Shown piece by piece: positions 39,533-49,223 of a stretch of DNA of 64,000 nt. Made by a program: the position numbers and the translations under genes. The notes under the pieces were generated by a model. That model was not told the DNA's origin. It saw only the letters and a list, made by a program, of their open reading frames with translations, and did not search any database. This DNA comes from Linderina pennispora (Eukaryota; Kickxellomycota; Kickxellomycetes; Kickxellales; Kickxellaceae): positions 32,173 to 96,172 of the forward strand of contig NW_024468272.1 of assembly GCF_002104995.1 (NCBI RefSeq), read 5' to 3'. Positions within the stretch are counted from its first letter, which is position 1. Each line of letters opens with the position of its first letter.

Positions 39533-39997
39533 ATGACGAGTGACATACAAGACGCCTCGGTGATCATCCAGCACCGGGTGGTAGGCGACGCGGTCGAATA
39601 CAAGGTTGCGTGGGCCGACGGCGCCCACACCTGGGAGCCCAGCTCCAGCCTGGCAGACAGCCCGGAGGGGCTAGCGCAGTACTGGCGCGACCACATAACA
39701 AGCAACCCAACAATGCGGTATTTCGACCGGGATGCGCTGCAGGTGAGCAAGCCAAAGCGGCTGAAGCGGCGGGCGAAGCCGGAGCTGACGCCCGAGGTCG
39801 ACAAGATGGCGCGGATCAAGGGCACGCAGCAGCGCAAGGAGCTGGCGCGTTCCCGTGCGGCCATGCAGAAGCCGGCTGTGGCGAGCACGTCGAAGCCGCC
39901 GCCTGCCACAGCTCAGCGCAGCAGGGAAGCGAATAACGTACCAACAAAACCACCGCTCAAGCAGACCGCGCGCAAGTCCATGGGCAGGCGGGTATAG
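39533..39997 (+). CDS. Small chromo-like domain protein
   Basis: The product from the ATG at 39533 is 154 residues; in-frame ATGs at 39509 and 39440 would add 8 or 31 residues. Residues 7-55 read as a chromodomain: an entry strand (SVIIQHRVVGDAVEYKVAW), the aromatic-acid signature HTWEPSSSL, and a helix (SPEGLAQYWRDHI). Chromodomains bind methylated histone tails through an aromatic cage. The first cage residue is not obvious, so peptide binding is uncertain. The remaining ~100 residues are Lys/Arg/Pro/Ala-rich without a second domain, so a full HP1 is excluded. Retrotransposon integrase chromodomains look similar, but no integrase surrounds this one. It is probably a nuclear chromatin protein. 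Confidence 0.65.
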   Translation: MTSDIQDASVIIQHRVVGDAVEYKVAWADGAHTWEPSSSLADSPEGLAQYWRDHITSNPTMRYFDRDALQVSKPKRLKRRAKPELTPEVDKMARIKGTQQRKELARSRAAMQKPAVASTSKPPPATAQRSREANNVPTKPPLKQTARKSMGRRV

Positions 39998-40084
39998 GGG
40001 TTTTTTTTAGGTTCCTGGTTTTATTTATTTTTTTCTGGCCTCTACTGCACAGCTCAATTTATTTGTTTTTTTTTTTTTTTGCAA

Positions 40085-41230
40085 ATGCAAACTCCAAATT
40101 CGGGAGAGGAAATGGACGGGCAAAGCGCGAAGCGCCTGCGGCTTGATAGCAGCGCTGAGCAGGAAGCGAGCTCGTTGACGCTGGCAGGGATCGTGGAGCA
40201 GGCGAAGGACGAGTGCGTGCCGATGTCCCCGGCATCGACCAGCTCACGGGCAAAGAACTATGTGTGCGACGAGTGCGGCAAGGCGTTTACGCGGCCATGC
40301 AAGCTAGAGGAGCACAGCCACATGCATACCGGCGCCCGCCCCTACGCCTGCCCCTTCCCGGGCTGCACCAAGACATACTTGCGCGACACGCACCTGGCTG
40401 TCCACACCCGCACGCACTCACCGGCGCTCCGCCACAAGTACCAGTGCTCGCTCTGCCCCAAGGGCTTCGCGACCAACCAGCATCTGAAGCGACACATGCG
40501 AACCCACGAAACACCCAAGCCCTTCGCCTGCACCTCCTGCCCAATGGCGTTTGCCAAGAAGAGCCAGCTTCATGTCCACACAAGCAAGCATACGGGCGAG
40601 CCGCCCTACAAGTGCAGCGAGTGTGGCCATGGCTACATGCACCCGTCGCAGCTGAAGCGGCACCGGATGAAGCACTCGACACAAGACACGTATCGGTGCG
40701 CGGTAGGTGCCTGTACGCAGACGTTTGCGACGTGGTCGGCGCTGCAGACACATATGAAGTCACACAAGCCGGAGCCGATTGCCTGCGCTGAGTGCCATGA
40801 GGAGTTCAAGAAGCGGCACCAGCTGACAGCCCATATGCGCAAATGCCATGGCGATACGTCGGTGCTGGTGTGCCCGTACGACGAGTGTGGGCGGCTCTAC
40901 AGCGACGCAAAGGGGCTGAACGCACATGTATCCGCTGTGCACTTGGGCCGCGCGCGCTTTGTCTGCACACACCCGGGATGCAACAAGTCGTATGTCTACA
41001 AGCACTCGCTACACAACCATGTCGCCAAGGCGCATGGCGACGGGCCGAAAGACGAGCCGAAAAAGGCACCGCGCACGCCCGCTAGCCTGGTTGACGTGCT
41101 GACTGGCGCCGCATACAGCAACCCCGAGATCTCCGGGCGCACCTACATGTGCCCCATTGCAGGGTGTCCATTCCAGTTCAAGCGCCAGGCCGACCTCGCC
41201 AAGCACCTGGCGCACATCCACCACATGTGA
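40085..41230 (+). CDS. TFIIIA-like C2H2 zinc-finger protein with ten fingers
   Basis: TFIIIA binds the internal control region of 5S rRNA genes and starts RNA polymerase III complex assembly. The product from the ATG at 40085 is 381 residues. Ten C2H2 fingers are visible: nine in a row from YVCDECGKAF to YVYKHSLHNHVAKAH, then a 36-residue Lys/Pro-rich spacer and a last finger (YMCPIAGCPFQF ... HLAHIHH) at the extreme C-terminus. Several fingers have the C-x4-C form (CPFPGC, CPYDEC, CTHPGC) typical of TFIIIA. A finger split off by a spacer is known in fungal TFIIIA (yeast has a long spacer before its last finger). A T run of about 16 precedes the start. The stop is 26 bases from the convergent GTR2. 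Confidence 0.8.
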   Translation: MQTPNSGEEMDGQSAKRLRLDSSAEQEASSLTLAGIVEQAKDECVPMSPASTSSRAKNYVCDECGKAFTRPCKLEEHSHMHTGARPYACPFPGCTKTYLRDTHLAVHTRTHSPALRHKYQCSLCPKGFATNQHLKRHMRTHETPKPFACTSCPMAFAKKSQLHVHTSKHTGEPPYKCSECGHGYMHPSQLKRHRMKHSTQDTYRCAVGACTQTFATWSALQTHMKSHKPEPIACAECHEEFKKRHQLTAHMRKCHGDTSVLVCPYDECGRLYSDAKGLNAHVSAVHLGRARFVCTHPGCNKSYVYKHSLHNHVAKAHGDGPKDEPKKAPRTPASLVDVLTGAAYSNPEISGRTYMCPIAGCPFQFKRQADLAKHLAHIHHM

Positions 41231-41256
41231 TAAGAAGTTTTTGTAAATAGTACTGT

Positions 41257-42273
41257 TTACTGCAGAATCTGCCGGATAGCCTTGGCCACCTTGGCCGCAT
41301 TGAACTCGAGTAGACTCTGCTGCTTGACCACCGCTGACGGCCCCAGGCACAGCAGCGACAGCTCCAGATTGACCTGGTACATGAACAGCCGCATGTTCGT
41401 GTCCATGGTCACCACCGTGCGCTGCATCACCACCTCGTCGTCGCGCTCCGGTCCGAGCCCCGCACACAGCATCGAAATGTCGCCAATCGTATCGATGGTC
41501 TTGCACGCAAACTGGTACAGCTGCGGGTCGGTCGGCGACGAGTCGGTTGCCAGGTAGATTTTGGAGCGCACGTCCAGCAGAAACACCTTATCGAGGCTCG
41601 ACTTTGAGCAGAACGAGTTCAGAAGGCTCTCCAGGTAGTCGCACCGCGGCACCATCCGCAGCGACACGCGGCTCATGGCCTCGCGGATCGTCTCCGTGAA
41701 CACCGTGGTCAGGAAAAACTGCACGTTCGACGAGTCCAGGCTCTCAAACCCCATGTTCTTCAGCACCCGCTGCTGGATCCCCTGCTGCGTCTCCATCTTC
41801 AGCTCCTCGCTCAGCCCGTCGATCTTGTGGATAAACACATTCACCGGCAGCGCCGGGTTCGCCGCCAATGCCACGCGGATCAGCGCCAGGAGCTCCGCTA
41901 GCGACTTGCCCGCCTCGTTCTGCGCGTCAATCACGTACACCAGCGATGTGTTTGGGCCCACGAATATCTCGGGGTCCGGCCCGCCCACGTCGGCCAGGTC
42001 CTCGATTCCAGGGAAGTCGTATACTGTGATCCCCGAAATCATATCGTAGGCTGTCCGCACCATCGTCGGCGGAATCAGCTGGTCCATCAGGTCATACGGG
42101 TTCTTGTCCTCAAAAATCAGCTGCATGATACATGTCTTGCCGCTGCGCGGCATCCCCATCACCAGGATCCGCCGGTCTGCCAGCGGCTCGCTGAGCTGGC
42201 TGCCCTGTGTCAGGTCCGTGTCCGACATCGCCCCCATGCTGCCGTACGGGTCTGTTGCGTTGTATGAATTCAT
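41257..42273 (-). CDS. GTR2: Rag-family GTPase, RagC/Gtr2 type
   Basis: Gtr2 pairs with Gtr1 on the vacuole to report amino-acid sufficiency to TORC1. The product is 338 residues. The G1 loop is GMPRSGKT (about residue 40), followed by IPPTMVRTAYDM (switch I area), the G3 region VYDFPGIEDL, and VFIHKIDGLSEELK, in which HKxD replaces the canonical NKxD as in Rag proteins. The C-terminal roadblock-type half (DKVFLLDVRSKIYLATDSSPTD) closely follows RagC/Gtr2 and argues against Gtr1. FPG instead of DxxG at G3 is in keeping with RagC-type diversity. It is convergent with the TFIIIA gene; upstream lies the GT15 gene on the same strand. Confidence 0.9.
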   Translation of the reverse strand: MNSYNATDPYGSMGAMSDTDLTQGSQLSEPLADRRILVMGMPRSGKTCIMQLIFEDKNPYDLMDQLIPPTMVRTAYDMISGITVYDFPGIEDLADVGGPDPEIFVGPNTSLVYVIDAQNEAGKSLAELLALIRVALAANPALPVNVFIHKIDGLSEELKMETQQGIQQRVLKNMGFESLDSSNVQFFLTTVFTETIREAMSRVSLRMVPRCDYLESLLNSFCSKSSLDKVFLLDVRSKIYLATDSSPTDPQLYQFACKTIDTIGDISMLCAGLGPERDDEVVMQRTVVTMDTNMRLFMYQVNLELSLLCLGPSAVVKQQSLLEFNAAKVAKAIRQILQ

Positions 42274-42438
42274 CAGAAATGCAACGATATGTAGAGGTGG
42301 TTGGAAAAGGCTGGCTAGGTAGTGACGTGGTACCTCCTACTCATGCCCTCTTCATCCCACACGTGTCTTGACAGTTATTATGGATTACGACGAGTACAGT
42401 TTTTATTGCCCGCATCTCACTCAAACAGCTAGCGCTTT

Positions 42439-43569
42439 CTACGAAATGGCCCTCCACCGCTTGGCGCACGTAAAGTCGTTCGCCCAGCCCTCCCCCGGAT
42501 CACACACACACGAGCCCCCCTCCTTGGACCCTTTCGGGCAGTGCGACATCGCCGGGTGGTAGTACCCGATATCCTCAAAGTAGTGCACCTGCGACTTTTG
42601 CAGAAACATCGCCACCGCAATCGAGTGGATCGGCGCATCGCCCCACCGCTCGTAGAAGAACCCGCCAGCGCGATCCAGATAGTCAAAGTACGCCTGGTAC
42701 GCCTCGCTGCGGTAGAACGACAGATCCACAATCTCAAAGTTCGACCAGAAGTGGCACTTGGTATACGTATTGTCCTTGTTGCGCACCCAGTCCAGAATAT
42801 TCTTGTCCGCCACGTACTGCGGGTTCTCCTTCATAAAGTCCACCGTTGTTTTCCACAGCGTGCGTACCGTCGGCTCGTACTCATCCGGCGCAATATTCCA
42901 CCCGTACTTGAACCCGTGCTTCTTCATGTACACGAACGGGTCGTAGTTGATATCACAATAGTAGTGCACCTCGGGCTCAATCCGCCAGTAGAACTCCAGG
43001 TCCCGCAGCAGCGGGTGCTTGTGGATGAACCCGCTCTGGAACCGACACATGAACCGGTACGACTCGCTACCCCCCTTGATGTAGTCTGCTTTCTCCCGCT
43101 CCTCCTTCGCCCGCTGCTGGTCGATCCACGCCGGATACCCCCACGTGCCTTCTTCCAGTGTCCCAAACTCCACCTTGGCCTTCGTCAGATCCCGGATCCC
43201 CTGCTTGAACTTTTCGGTAAACGGCTTGTCGTTCAGGAATATGTACGGGTAGTTGTACTTGTGGTTCCACCGGTCCTCCAGCTCCCGCACGCTCTTGCGC
43301 ATGTCGTACAGGTCCTCGTTGCGCACCAGCGCCACCAGTGCCGCGCGCACCGGCTTCTGCCCGTTCGGCGCGTAAATGCTGTCCTTTGTGCTGTTTCTGC
43401 TGAACTTGCCGGTCCAGCCCTCGTAGCTGTCGTCGCTGGCCCCCGGGTTGACCAGCCCGCGCGGCTCGCGCGACGCATACAGGACCGTGCCCATATGCAG
43501 AATCAAGCCAAATACGCCTATCACGCCAAGCAGCTTGGCCAGTGCTATAAGTCTCTTGGATGACAGCAT
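42439..43569 (-). CDS. Alpha-1,2-mannosyltransferase, glycosyltransferase family 15 (Kre2/Mnt1/Ktr)
   Basis: GT15 enzymes add alpha-1,2-mannose from GDP-mannose to O- and N-glycans in the Golgi. The product is 376 residues from the ATG at 43569 and begins with a short cytosolic tail and one hydrophobic anchor (LIALAKLLGVIGVFGLILHM), giving type II topology. The catalytic domain shows YPYIFLNDKPFTEKF, the YWRIEPEVHYYCDINYDPF segment containing the proposed nucleophile Glu and metal-binding residues, HFWSNFEI, GGFFYERWGDAPIHSIA and HYFEDIGYYHPAMSHCP. Length and order match intact family members. The frame is open 55 codons upstream, but the anchor fixes the start. A deleted relative lies 7 kb away at 50767. 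It is divergent from CorA paralogue 3. Confidence 0.93.
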   Translation of the reverse strand: MLSSKRLIALAKLLGVIGVFGLILHMGTVLYASREPRGLVNPGASDDSYEGWTGKFSRNSTKDSIYAPNGQKPVRAALVALVRNEDLYDMRKSVRELEDRWNHKYNYPYIFLNDKPFTEKFKQGIRDLTKAKVEFGTLEEGTWGYPAWIDQQRAKEEREKADYIKGGSESYRFMCRFQSGFIHKHPLLRDLEFYWRIEPEVHYYCDINYDPFVYMKKHGFKYGWNIAPDEYEPTVRTLWKTTVDFMKENPQYVADKNILDWVRNKDNTYTKCHFWSNFEIVDLSFYRSEAYQAYFDYLDRAGGFFYERWGDAPIHSIAVAMFLQKSQVHYFEDIGYYHPAMSHCPKGSKEGGSCVCDPGEGWANDFTCAKRWRAIS

Positions 43570-43917
43570 ATTCCTTTGTCTACAATAATAGAAAAACAGT
43601 TGGATGCAGAGACAAAGTGGGAAATCCTCAGAGTCTGCGCCGGTGTGCTTGACCGTGTTTATGGAGGCTGGCGGCATGGGATCAGAGCTGTGGGCAAATC
43701 TAATTGGGCCATTGCCAAGAGCGTGCAAAAACAAGAAACCGTCCTGCGCGGAATGTTCCTGGCTCCTGTTTTGCGTCTTCTTGAACTGCCCCGATTATTT
43801 TTTTTTTCCCTCCATTCCAGCCTCGCGCTCATATCACCTTCCGAGAAAATACAGTCCTGTTAACGACCCCCGGTCCTGGCTTTTAATTAATTTCATCTGC
43901 TCTGCTGCTACTACCAG
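43570..43917. promoter_or_regulatory. Divergent intergenic region between the GT15 gene and CorA paralogue 3
   Basis: About 350 bases between start codons of genes transcribed away from each other, containing a T-rich run near 43797-43809. It should hold both promoters. No specific element recognised. Confidence 0.35.
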
Positions 43918-45819
43918 ATGCAACGTTCTTCAGATCCCCCTGTGTTTCCGCACCGCGCCGTGCTCAATCCTCCCCCGCAGGCCGGCCACCGCGGGACCGT
44001 CGACTTGGACGCGCTCCAGCAATGGTCGGCCACTGGCAAGGTGAAAAGACAGAGCCGTCAGCACCGCAAGTACCGGCTTGGGCGATGGCAGAACCGGTCG
44101 TTCAGCTCCTGGAACCCGCCAGCGAATTCGATCACGCGGCACTCGAATGCCTCAGTGCTCTCCGTGGACATCAGCTACAAGCCATCAGAGTCGCGCCGCG
44201 CCTCCATACTGAGCACCTCGGATTCCGACGACTCTGACGACGATGAAAACGGCCCCTTGGCGCAGGTTTTGTTGCGTGAAAACGACGAGATATGGAACAA
44301 CAGAAGCTACCGCTTCACATTCTACTCGCCACGCACTGGCACTGTGCGTGCCGCCGACGTGCAGTCATTGCAGACCGATAACGAGAGTGGCCTGGATGAC
44401 TTGATGCGCCAGGCGACCGGCGAAGTAAGCAAGGTCGATGAGAAAATCGGCATGCCTACGGTCACCGTCTCGAATAGCCTGCTGCATCCGAACGATGCGC
44501 TGGGCAGGGGGAGGTCGCCGTCGGCTGGCTCGTACGACGCCCCGAAGCTGCCCGAAGACGATGGGTGTGCAAATCTATTCTGGCTCGATATCGTCGACCC
44601 TGTAGACTCTGAAATCATAGCAGTTTCACGCATCTTCGACCTGCATCCGCTCACCACTGAGGAGCTGCTTCTGATGAAAGACGATGCGCTGGTGCAGGAC
44701 AGCTTCAAGTCATTCAAGCACTACGATATCATCTGCTACCACACATCCATAGCTGCTTACAATGACGAGCCGTGGGCGCAGGAAGATGTGCCGCTCGACA
44801 CCATGCAGTCTGCGGAAATTAATACTGAGGGTGACAAGCAAAAGGCTGGTGAAGAGGGCCTGCGATACCGCATCCGCCAGTGGCTCAAGCGCCCAGCCGA
44901 CCCCAATATGCCTGTGCCTGAAATCATGATCCCCTCGCCATCAGCCGACGAGCCCGCGCGCGACGACGACATCCTGGACGAGCCCATCCCATTCTACTCA
45001 ATTGTGCTGACCCGCGGCATTATCACGCTGCACCGGCGCCGGCTGCCACATGTACGCAACACAATTGCGCGGCTGCTGCTGGACGAGGACACCGTCAAGC
45101 TGACACCCGACTATATCGCCTACCTGCTCCTTGACGATATCACCGACACATTAGTGCCGACGACGCGCATGCTGGAGCTCGAGGTGGATGCAGTGGACGA
45201 GCTGGTGCTGATCCTGGCCGAGGCTGACCATGACGACATCCTGAAGCGCATCGGCATTGAGCGCCGCCATGCACTCTGGCTGGTGCGGCTCCTGCACGGC
45301 AAGGCTGAGGTTCTGGGCGCCATAGAGCGTCGCGTGCAGGCGAAACGGCACGTGCCACGCCTCCGCATTGACGATGACACACACAGTCAGCTGATGACCA
45401 GCGACGAGGAAGAAGGCGATATCTATGGCTGGGATAGGAAGCCTGTGCGTGGCCGCCATGACGAGCATGCACCGGATGTTGCCAAATATCTGGCTGACGT
45501 CCACGACCATCTGCTGGCGCTGACGGCGTCGGTGCATCACTGCGAGCGCATTCTGGCACGCGCCCATGGCAACTACCTGGCCAGGATCAACCTGGAGCTG
45601 ACCAACGCGTCAAATACCACCAATGGCCTGGCCACGCAGGCTGCTATCCTGGCCGGTATCTTTCTGCCCCTCAATTTGGTTGCCGGCCTGTGGGGGCAGA
45701 ATGTCAAGGTGCCCGGCCAGGATCGCGACGACCTGCTGTACTTTGGTATTATCTGCGGGTGCATGGCCACGTTTGTCATCTTTGCGCTGGCCTTCTTCCG
45801 GTGGCGCCGACTTATTTAA
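43918..45819 (+). CDS. CorA-family divalent-cation channel protein (Alr/Mnr2-like), paralogue 3
   Basis: 633 residues, the shortest of the three paralogues because the N-terminal low-complexity region is reduced to ~110 residues. The conserved block NRSYRFTFYSPRTGTVRA matches paralogue 1 closely. Then follow FWLDIVDPVDSEIIAVSRIF, LHPLTTEELLLMKDDALVQD, DDITDTLVPTTRMLELEVDA and DELVLILAEADHDDILKRI. An acidic, Pro-rich insertion (about residues 325-360) sits inside the soluble domain. The filter loop reads VAGLWGQNVKVPGQ: GMN is GQN (593-595, bases 45694-45702). TM2 ends FFRWRRLI, and as in the other two exactly 38 residues follow the tripeptide. This shared C-terminal geometry marks all three as one lineage. 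It lies on the opposite strand and 9 kb from paralogue 2. Confidence 0.9.
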   Translation: MQRSSDPPVFPHRAVLNPPPQAGHRGTVDLDALQQWSATGKVKRQSRQHRKYRLGRWQNRSFSSWNPPANSITRHSNASVLSVDISYKPSESRRASILSTSDSDDSDDDENGPLAQVLLRENDEIWNNRSYRFTFYSPRTGTVRAADVQSLQTDNESGLDDLMRQATGEVSKVDEKIGMPTVTVSNSLLHPNDALGRGRSPSAGSYDAPKLPEDDGCANLFWLDIVDPVDSEIIAVSRIFDLHPLTTEELLLMKDDALVQDSFKSFKHYDIICYHTSIAAYNDEPWAQEDVPLDTMQSAEINTEGDKQKAGEEGLRYRIRQWLKRPADPNMPVPEIMIPSPSADEPARDDDILDEPIPFYSIVLTRGIITLHRRRLPHVRNTIARLLLDEDTVKLTPDYIAYLLLDDITDTLVPTTRMLELEVDAVDELVLILAEADHDDILKRIGIERRHALWLVRLLHGKAEVLGAIERRVQAKRHVPRLRIDDDTHSQLMTSDEEEGDIYGWDRKPVRGRHDEHAPDVAKYLADVHDHLLALTASVHHCERILARAHGNYLARINLELTNASNTTNGLATQAAILAGIFLPLNLVAGLWGQNVKVPGQDRDDLLYFGIICGCMATFVIFALAFFRWRRLI

Positions 45820-46164
45820 GTGTGGCTGTTTGATCAGTGATCACGGGTGTATGTGTGGATTACCACATATATGGGTGGTGACGTGCACTCGTTCCTATTA
45901 CATTCAGGCTTTTTCCTCTCTGCTGAAAAGGGGATCGGCATTCTTCCCCTCCTCCTTTTCCTCCTGGGCTGGGCAATGCACCTGATGCCTACGGATTGCA
46001 TACGCTGTCAAGAGCTGCTCTTCCTCAGCCTCCTTTGACAGCCCCCTTCTCTTTCCTGCCGAGAATAATTCGACTGTGAATTCCACGCTCTATTCTTTGT
46101 CTTTCCTTTCACATATCAGTTTTTTTCATTGTATTTAGTATACTCCCGAACTCTCTCTTCAGCC
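45820..46164. promoter_or_regulatory. Intergenic region upstream of the second F-box-like gene
   Basis: 345 bases between two plus-strand genes. It is pyrimidine-rich toward the downstream ATG (several TTTCTTTCC-type tracts), as often seen before fungal transcription starts. Nothing else recognised. Confidence 0.35.
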
Positions 46165-47862
46165 ATGGTTGAGCCACAGGGCTGTATCAATGACATGGGC
46201 CAGGGCAAACTCATCGACAAGATCCTCTTCGAGCTCAAAGTCCTCCTCGTGAGGGAGAAGAACGAGCTTGAACGCACCCGCCTCACTATCTGGTCTGCGT
46301 CTGTGTGCCAGCGCTGGCGCGCCTTCCTTCTGCCGACGCTCTACCGCTCGCTGGTCTTTGAGTTCTACGACCCGCGGCTGCCGGAGCCAGAGCCCGCTTC
46401 CGACGACGACTCCTCCGCGGACTCTGACGAGGACCCAGAGGAGCGCCGGTATCGCCGGCAGGAGCGCCGACGCCGCCGGATGCTGCAGCGCGACAACTAT
46501 GTGCTGGCGTACCAGGACCACTTCAAATGGCGCACGAACGCAGGCATCCTGGTGAGCTCTGGCCGCATGGACCTGACGACCGAGCTGGTGATGCGCGGCC
46601 ACTACGGGTACGACTTCAACCAGCTGGCGTACCTGCTGCCGCTGACAGGCGCGAACTTTGTCGACTGGCCGAATATCGAGACCATGCGGTTTGTCGGGCA
46701 TCTGAGCGAGGGCATGAACTTTGTGTGCCCGGACGACGTGCAGGTTTTCGTCGACATGGTGTACGACAAGATGCCCAACATTAAGGATATCCGTTACCCA
46801 AACATGATCCACAACAACAAGCAGTTCGTCTTCATCCTGCTAGCCATGATCTACCAGTATCTGCCAAAGCTGCGCTCGCTGGGCCTCGACCATGTGCTGC
46901 CCATCACTTACCCGCTCAGTTACTCACCGGAACTGACGCGCGTGCGCATCGACCCGGTGTTTGTCAAGAGCTACCACAACTTCCCACGCATCAACCCGAG
47001 GCCGCTCCGTCACGTTCAAATCTATGGCGCCCGTAGCGACTTCATCTGGTCGTACTTTCAGCAGCAGGAGGAGAACGTGATCGAGTTCACCAACCTCGAG
47101 ACCCTGCGTCTGACGCAGGCTGGGTCAATTTGGATGACCTCGGAGATGCCCGAAAGCACAAATATGATGCAGCTCAGCTTCCCAAAGATCAAGGAGGTGC
47201 ATCTCAACAACATTCTGAGCGTCTACCACACCGTGCTTGTCCCATTCATCCACAGCAAACTGCGCAAGCTGTATATCGAGGAGAACAGCTCGCATATTGT
47301 CACCATCCCGCCGATAATCTACCAGTGCACCGAGGAGCTCGTGTTACAAATCAGCGATGTCAGGTACAACTACCGGGATGACTACGAGGGCGGGCTCGAC
47401 GAGATGTACCTCCACCCCGCGAACATCAAGAAGCTGACAGTCAACTACTCTCTCAAGCCCGAGAGCTTCACCTGGATCTCAGTAGAGCACCTCAGGATCG
47501 ACCTGCTGGTCGTCGACTTTGATATGCCCGAGCGTCTGATGCAGGTCATGCCCAAGCTGAAGTGCATGCTCATCAACTTCCCGCACTACACCCATGAAGA
47601 GAAGGATGCTGAGAGGCCCGAGCTCAAGCTCGACCGTAGCATCCTGGAAAAGACCAAGCTGCAGTATATCGGCCTCCACAACTTGCGCCTGCAAAAGACG
47701 GAGATAGACTATGTCAAGGGCTTCCTGAAGAGGTACCCGCAGCTGTGCGACATCCAGCTGCTGTCCAACATGGTGCCGGTCATCCGTGAGTTTGTTGAAG
47801 AGGAAAACATTGATATTATTGTTGGCGAATTCCCACCACCAAAGAAGCCCTTGTATCATTGA
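46165..47862 (+). CDS. F-box-like / leucine-rich-repeat-like protein, second copy of the architecture
   Basis: 565 residues from the ATG at 46165. The N-terminal IDKILFELKVLLVREKNELER ... SVCQRWRAFLLPTLYRSL has the F-box layout (helix, Cys-x-x-Trp, short helix ending at a Tyr). An acidic Ser/Asp stretch followed by an Arg-rich stretch (about residues 75-115) interrupts the start of the repeat region. Later LRR-like units include LPKLRSLGLDHV, FTNLETLRLTQAG, FPKIKEVHLNNI, IKKLTVNYSL and LQYIGLHNLRL. Compared with the protein at 10560 the order is alike but sequence identity is low by eye. Such families are often large and fast-evolving in fungi and serve as SCF substrate adaptors; the substrate here is unknown. 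Confidence 0.62.
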   Translation: MVEPQGCINDMGQGKLIDKILFELKVLLVREKNELERTRLTIWSASVCQRWRAFLLPTLYRSLVFEFYDPRLPEPEPASDDDSSADSDEDPEERRYRRQERRRRRMLQRDNYVLAYQDHFKWRTNAGILVSSGRMDLTTELVMRGHYGYDFNQLAYLLPLTGANFVDWPNIETMRFVGHLSEGMNFVCPDDVQVFVDMVYDKMPNIKDIRYPNMIHNNKQFVFILLAMIYQYLPKLRSLGLDHVLPITYPLSYSPELTRVRIDPVFVKSYHNFPRINPRPLRHVQIYGARSDFIWSYFQQQEENVIEFTNLETLRLTQAGSIWMTSEMPESTNMMQLSFPKIKEVHLNNILSVYHTVLVPFIHSKLRKLYIEENSSHIVTIPPIIYQCTEELVLQISDVRYNYRDDYEGGLDEMYLHPANIKKLTVNYSLKPESFTWISVEHLRIDLLVVDFDMPERLMQVMPKLKCMLINFPHYTHEEKDAERPELKLDRSILEKTKLQYIGLHNLRLQKTEIDYVKGFLKRYPQLCDIQLLSNMVPVIREFVEEENIDIIVGEFPPPKKPLYH

Positions 47863-49223
47863 TCCAAATAAACCTGCCAATTCTGTTGTACGCGGTCTGC
47901 TGAGAAAACAGTTGCCTTAAGCCCTCCTGAGCCTATTTTCCGGAGGTCAGGGCATTCATTTTGTGTGGTTTAGGCTGGCCATACCACATGGCTGCTCACC
48001 GTGCATGTATTCTGCTTCCATACTTGTTATCAGAAAAGGTATCCCAGGCTGGGCCAGGACTTTGTCCGCTAAAAAGAGTCAAATGCTTTATACATATCTA
48101 GCAGGTGTACTTTATCGAAAGACCATTCATGAATCAGCTGCAGAACCATGCGAGGAAACTACGAACAGCAGGCACTATCCTCACTCTATGAGCTAACACC
48201 ATTGAGGTGCTTGGAGAGTAAACGTATTCTAGACAGTTGCAGGAGGTTGTCTATCTAAGTGTATCGTACCCGAGACACAACACTAGGTTTATAGGAATAG
48301 CTACAAGCCGATCACAGTCTACTGAATATTCCCATATCAAAGAGAAGCATGTGGCTAATTGCTACACATTCTTGTTCATCAATGCAGTGTGCGACGATAC
48401 TATGCAAAAATCTTGACCTCGAATTGAGAGCAGAGGAGGTGAAAGCCACTAAAAACCTTTGGGTTTTGCACCTACGCCTAGCCTCATTGCTGGCCAAGGG
48501 ATAAAAATGAAGTATTTCCTAGTATATTGGCCAAATGGGCTACCCCATTTGACTATTGCACATATAACCTAAGATATCCTGATAAAGGTGCAGGTGGCTT
48601 GGCGCATTATCAAAATCAATTAAAGCTGAAATATCTACACGTTTTGACCCACCTATGCCTACTTGTATCGCAATTTATTAGTAGAGCATATATATTTCTC
48701 GCCATAGCCTGCCCTCAGAAACATCAGTCATAGTACATACAGCCGATGTATTCAAAAGATACATTCAAGTGTAAAAAGGCGACCTCCTGTTGTTGGCGTG
48801 CAGGACTCGGATTGTATTGCATAGTTGTAGCTTGGGAAGTGGCATTTGACCAGGAATTGGACCATAGATGGAAGAATTTTGTTGCAAACGTCCCCAAAAC
48901 CATCGTCCAGAAAACTACAACACTCCGCAATTAGCATCAGTTCACACAAGTTGATTAGAGCTCCCTGTATTCTGTCAAAGGGCTGGGATTGGCGCCTCGA
49001 CGGTTTATTTTTTGTACTGGTGGCGTATCTATTTGTACTTGTTGCTTGTTTCCGTGTTGAAATAGCCGAATACCCACAAGGGACTGCATCACCTGCTTAG
49101 CCAGACTCACAAGTGGCTGCTCTTTTCTCTGCTCTTTTCTCTGCTCTTTTCTCTGCTCTTTTCTCTTTTTAACCACTTGTTTGCTCTTTGCAGTTTTGCT
49201 TTTACTCTAACGCTATCTCATCT
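47863..49223. other. Intergenic region with a 12-bp tandem repeat near its right end
   Basis: 1.36 kb with reduced GC. Short frames on both strands lack family signatures. The right part contains the 12-bp repeat described separately and the promoter of the HSL-type hydrolase. Confidence 0.4.
49118..49166. repeat. Four tandem copies of a 12-bp pyrimidine-rich unit
   Basis: The unit ctgctcttttct is repeated four times in a row, ending 55-60 bases before the chosen ATG at 49224. It is purely C/T apart from the G in each unit. Its position in the leader or core promoter of the hydrolase gene makes copy-number variation potentially relevant to expression. Confidence 0.85.

Noticed and set aside
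47960-48010. Possible 5S rRNA start (ggccataccac)
   Set aside because: Only the short 5' motif matches; the internal control region and 3' end of 5S rRNA are absent.
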